A stretch of 46,253 nt of DNA. It comes from an uncultured Lachnospiraceae bacterium (lineage in GTDB: Bacteria > Bacillota > Clostridia > Lachnospirales > Lachnospiraceae). Location of the stretch: the NCBI GenBank assembly GCA_910586605.1, contig CAJUJR010000012.1:1-46253 (forward strand). The letters run 5' to 3'. This document shows, one piece after another, positions 43,428-46,253 of the stretch. How positions within the stretch are numbered: position 1 is the stretch's first letter; the number at the start of each line of letters is the position of its first letter. The notes under the pieces are model-generated. The model ran no database searches. It was not told the origin of the DNA and was given only the letters and a program-made list of their open reading frames with translations. Both the position numbers and the translations under genes were made by a program.

Positions 43428-45221
43428 TTAAACACACTCTGGATGTTTTATGATACTATATCCCGCCTGATAATTCAATGGATTACGTTTTTTATAGTCA
43501 AACAGGACAACCGTAGTTTTCTGTTCTAATATCCCATTTTCTACAAAAGCAGGGATATCATAAGAAAACCATTCTACATGCGTCATACGTAGCATCTGTT
43601 TCCAGGAATATCCTTGATATCCTGGAAGATATTTCTCATTCAGTTCCTGATTCTGGTAAAATTTCCTAAGCCATTCCTTTTGCTCTGGCCGCCAGGTACG
43701 GTTTCCCAGAAATTTCGGTTCTTTTTTTAAATTCTCCCTTGCATATAAGTCAAAGAGAAAAAGTTCCTGCAAAAGCTTCCCATTTATCTTGGACTGGCAG
43801 AAAAGCCTGCTGCCTGCGCATTCACAAAATTCATAAAGAATTTCATAGTTTTGCAGGCGTGATTGCTGCAGCCCCAAATATCCTTTTTCCTTAAAATATT
43901 TCCCAAGCATATCATAAAAAGCAAAAGCATCCCCAGACTGCCAAACCAAATAAGTAATGACCGCCTGGAACTGCATACTATTATAAAAACGCTCCACCAT
44001 CTCTTCCACTTGCTTTAATTCAAGGAGCTCCCCATAAGAAATCCATTTGTTATAAAGCACTTCATATGGGGCTGCTGACTGATATACAATCCCAAACTCC
44101 GCTACTTTCCCATAAAGCGGTGAACCTTTTAGCACTTTCAAAAAACCAAGCTGAAGCTGGTCTGGCTGCATTTCATAGACATCGTTAAACGATTTCTGGA
44201 AAGACGCCATATCTTCATAAGGCAGCCCTGCAATCAAATCCAAATGCTGATGGATATTCCTGCCTTCCCGTATCTTGGCTACATTTCTTTGAAGCCTCTG
44301 CAAATCTGTCCTTCGGTTAATCGCCTCCAGCGTACTAAGATTTGTTGTCTGTACGCCAATCTCAAATTGGGCAAGGCCTGGCCGGAATTTCCTAAGATAA
44401 TGGATTTCTTCTTCTGTCAAAATATCTGCTGACAGCTCAAAATGGAAATTTGTCACCTGGTTATCATGTTCCTGTATATATTTCCAGATCTCCATAGTAT
44501 GCGCAGGATTGCAGTTAAATGTCCTGTCCACAAATTTTACCTGTGGAACTCTATTATCCAAAAAAAACTGCAATTCCTTTTTTACAAGTTCTAAATCCCT
44601 AAAATACACTTTCTTTTCTACAGAAGAAAGGCAATAACTGCATCCATATGGGCATCCCCGGCTTGTTTCATAATAGACAATACGGTTTTCCAACCTCTCC
44701 ATATATTGATATGGAAAAACAAATTTATCCATTTTCTCCCTGACCCTTGGCTCCGTTTTTAAAACCTGTTCCCCTTTCCGCCAAACAAGCCCTGCAATCT
44801 GTCCATACTCCCCTCTCCTGCCTTCTTTCTGAAAGCAGCAAAGTATTTCATAAAAGCTCTGCTCCCCCTCCCCTTCCATCACCCCATCTGCCCAGATATC
44901 TTCTTGCAGCACATTCTCCCCATTATAACTTACCTCTGGCCCGCCATACCAAATCATACATCCTGGCAAAATCTTATGTATTTCACATGCAACCTTCCTT
45001 ATTATCTCCATGTTCCAGATATAACAAGAAAAGCCAAGCAAATCTGGCTTTTCCTCATATATATTCCCAATAATGCTATCCAGGCTCTGGTTTATTGTAT
45101 ATTCCCGGATACTTAACTCCCTGGCAGAAATCCCCTTTTCCCTGCAATAAGCATAAATACTGTAAATCCCCAGATTTGAATGTATATATTTGGCATTTAT
45201 TGCAACCAGCAATGCCTTCAT
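43428..45221 (-). CDS. B12-binding-type radical SAM protein (DUF4080-like)
   Basis: A protein of 597 residues. The N-terminal Rossmann-like domain (MKALLVAINAKYIHSNLGIY) resembles cobalamin-binding domains, but no clear DxHxxG motif is visible, so cobalamin binding is uncertain. The radical SAM core has the cluster motif Cys190-Cys194-Cys197 (RGCPYGCSYC) and the later ELSADILTEEE and FEIGVQTTNLSTLEAINR strands. The C-terminal 200 residues match what I recall as DUF4080, a cytoplasmic oxidoreductase-like extension found in clostridia. Substrate unknown. It is followed by nth and preceded by a small Cys-rich gene that ends 41 bases upstream. Confidence 0.92.
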   Translation of the reverse strand: MKALLVAINAKYIHSNLGIYSIYAYCREKGISARELSIREYTINQSLDSIIGNIYEEKPDLLGFSCYIWNMEIIRKVACEIHKILPGCMIWYGGPEVSYNGENVLQEDIWADGVMEGEGEQSFYEILCCFQKEGRRGEYGQIAGLVWRKGEQVLKTEPRVREKMDKFVFPYQYMERLENRIVYYETSRGCPYGCSYCLSSVEKKVYFRDLELVKKELQFFLDNRVPQVKFVDRTFNCNPAHTMEIWKYIQEHDNQVTNFHFELSADILTEEEIHYLRKFRPGLAQFEIGVQTTNLSTLEAINRRTDLQRLQRNVAKIREGRNIHQHLDLIAGLPYEDMASFQKSFNDVYEMQPDQLQLGFLKVLKGSPLYGKVAEFGIVYQSAAPYEVLYNKWISYGELLELKQVEEMVERFYNSMQFQAVITYLVWQSGDAFAFYDMLGKYFKEKGYLGLQQSRLQNYEILYEFCECAGSRLFCQSKINGKLLQELFLFDLYARENLKKEPKFLGNRTWRPEQKEWLRKFYQNQELNEKYLPGYQGYSWKQMLRMTHVEWFSYDIPAFVENGILEQKTTVVLFDYKKRNPLNYQAGYSIIKHPECV

Positions 45222-45262
45222 ATCTTTTTCCCTGCCTTTCTTTCACCAACATCCAAACGTTA

Positions 45263-45493
45263 TCATAGCTCATACCATTGCGTATTCTTTTCCAATATTT
45301 CTGGCGCTTCTTTAAAAAAAGCACATTCCCCTGCCAAATCGCATTTCTGTTCCAATGCATGGCGGCACGCCATCTTCTCTTTCCTGTATTCTTTTACCAC
45401 ATCTCCCGCCCCAACAGGCTCATAGGCTACAGGCATTAAGCACTGATAACGGTCTTTAGGGCAATATCCCTCCACCAGCCATAACTTTAACAT
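45263..45493 (-). CDS. Small Cys-rich conserved-looking protein
   Basis: A protein of 76 residues with five cysteines (11, 18, 43, 51, 57) and no signal peptide. The spacing C-X6-C and C-X7-C-X5-C could bind a metal. It starts MLKLWLVEGYCPKDRYQC; ATG 45493 was chosen because GAGG is about 7 bases ahead of it, rather than the in-frame ATG 45505 that overlaps that site. It ends about 40 bases before the radical SAM gene on the same strand, so a shared transcript is possible. Function unknown. Confidence 0.7.
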   Translation of the reverse strand: MLKLWLVEGYCPKDRYQCLMPVAYEPVGAGDVVKEYRKEKMACRHALEQKCDLAGECAFFKEAPEILEKNTQWYEL

Positions 45494-45518
45494 AATAATC
45501 CTCATTTCTGAGCGTCTT

Positions 45519-45774
45519 CCGCGAAGAGGCGGTGAGAAACCTGCGAATGCAGTTTCTCATCTGCCATCATAGCTATTTGTTTTCGCCCAGAAACAAATAG
45601 CCGTGTGAAAAATAAGTGCATCAGCATTATTTTTCACACTAATCCCCCATGCCGCCTTTGGCGACTCAAATAGTATAGCGAACAAGTTCGCATTAGAAAA
45701 ATGCTGCTTCTGCATTTTTCCTGTGTGAAACAGGAATCATTCTTGGAGCTGTTTTTTGTCTCCTTAGAATGATT
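45519..45774. other. Cluster of nine hairpins in an intergenic region
   Basis: Within about 255 bases are stems at 45519-45532, 45534-45558, 45573-45600 (10 bp), 45603-45639 (13 bp perfect plus an inner TGC/GCA), 45653-45663, 45678-45691, 45697-45719 (8 bp), 45718-45736 (7 bp) and 45735-45774 (9 bp plus GGAG/CTCC). It fills the 306 bases between two small minus-strand genes. It holds no credible coding frame. It could be a structured RNA, a leader of the Cys-rich gene, or a compound repeat. Confidence 0.6.
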
Positions 45775-45799
45775 TTTCAACCTATCTCTTCCCTGCTTA

Positions 45800-46111
45800 C
45801 TATATCAGCCCTTCCAAAGGAAAATCCCTGGCATGTTCAAATCGCTGCTGCTCTTCTTTATATTTTTGGCATAGCCATTCATAAACGGCATCCAGCCCTT
45901 CTTCTGAATAGTCAAACTGCTTGCTTTCTTTTTTCTCCTCTGGCGTCTTTTCAAAACAAAATGGTTCTGGCCAAACCGTCGCCTTTAAACCCTTTTCTTC
46001 CCCTTCCATATACTGTTCCACCTGATAACGCATCCCACCATAGCTTGCTTTCAATACTGCTTTTTTATTATAAAATGACTTGATATCATATAATGATTTC
46101 CTACTGTTCAT
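45800..46111 (-). CDS. Small hypothetical protein
   Basis: A protein of 103 residues, soluble, with a mixed start (MNSRKSLYDIKSFYNKKAVL), a central YQVEQYMEGEEKGLKATVWP and an acidic helical tail. Start ATG 46111 has AAGGAAAT upstream. I do not recognise a family; the well-ordered alternation of strands and helices and the ribosome site suggest a real gene. It lies upstream of the hairpin cluster on the same strand as the Cys-rich gene. Confidence 0.65.
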   Translation of the reverse strand: MNSRKSLYDIKSFYNKKAVLKASYGGMRYQVEQYMEGEEKGLKATVWPEPFCFEKTPEEKKESKQFDYSEEGLDAVYEWLCQKYKEEQQRFEHARDFPLEGLI

Positions 46112-46158
46112 CTATATATTTCCTTCTCAATTAATATTATTGTGCAAACACAACAAAG

Positions 46159-46252
46159 CTGGCTATTTTCTGAACCTAGCCATGAATAATAACATTTTAT
46201 CGTTACTATTCACAGCCAATCGTAGCCGGATCTCAATAAAAAATCTCTTCCC
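46159..46252. repeat. Dispersed palindromic repeat, right end of window
   Basis: TGAATAATAAC (46183-46193) pairs with GTTACTATTCA (46202-46212), and GGCTATTTTCTGAA (46161-46174) resembles the right arm of the 17506-17698 element. Positions 46202-46252 match 4-54 inverted, 47 of 51 bases. Confidence 0.75.
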
Positions 46253-46253
46253 C

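Noticed and set aside
1..46253. The whole window as a transposon or integrative element bounded by inverted repeats
   Set aside because: It carries thrS, pfkA, nth, mutS2 and trmL and no integrase, transposase or transfer genes.

Overview
The window looks like chromosome from a motile, flagellated member of the Lachnospiraceae (Clostridia, Bacillota). The reasons are the A/T-rich sequence with strong GGAGG ribosome sites, a PadR/DUF1700/DUF4097-type operon, a MutS2, a flagellin with FliS, and several large hypothetical families of the kind found in that group. The genus is not resolved. No rRNA, tRNA, CRISPR array, phage or transposase gene is visible. Both ends carry near-identical inverted copies of one dispersed palindromic repeat, so this may be a whole draft contig that broke at repeats.

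Layout. (1) 0.1-7.2 kb: a minus-strand operon of an alpha-solenoid giant, a degenerate Hsp70/actin-like protein, a TPR protein and a membrane coiled-coil protein, none with a known role. (2) 7.4-10.5 kb: a broken FIST-domain gene, a CobD-like aminotransferase and an HtrA-like protein that has lost its catalytic triad. (3) 10.8-15.3 kb: mutS2 with a response regulator and sensor kinase. (4) 15.3-17.3 kb: a secreted protein and pfkA. (5) 17.7-20.0 kb: a PadR-controlled envelope operon with a visible double operator. (6) thrS. (7) 22.3-33 kb: a motility and sugar block, with a maltodextrin-type binding lipoprotein directly followed by a chemoreceptor, then malQ, fliS, flagellin and a 1091-residue FliK-like protein. 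(8) 33.2-36.9 kb: a GrpE-like protein followed by a 1019-residue Hsp70-like protein. (9) 37-41.7 kb: trmL, an aminotransferase, an Lrp regulator, an AIR-synthase-like enzyme and a VanW-type wall protein. (10) 41.9-46.1 kb: a 34-residue membrane peptide, a TPR-like protein, nth, a radical SAM protein and two small conserved-looking proteins.

How the parts may work together. The best candidates for an undescribed system are the two Hsp70-like modules. One has intact nucleotide motifs and its own GrpE-like partner. The other has a degenerate phosphate-2 loop and sits with solenoid, TPR and membrane coiled-coil partners. The binding protein and chemoreceptor pair has no transporter genes beside it, which suggests a dedicated taxis sensor near the flagellar genes. 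The intergenic regions are rich in palindromic repeats of at least three families, several of them placed just before or after flagellar and chaperone-like genes.
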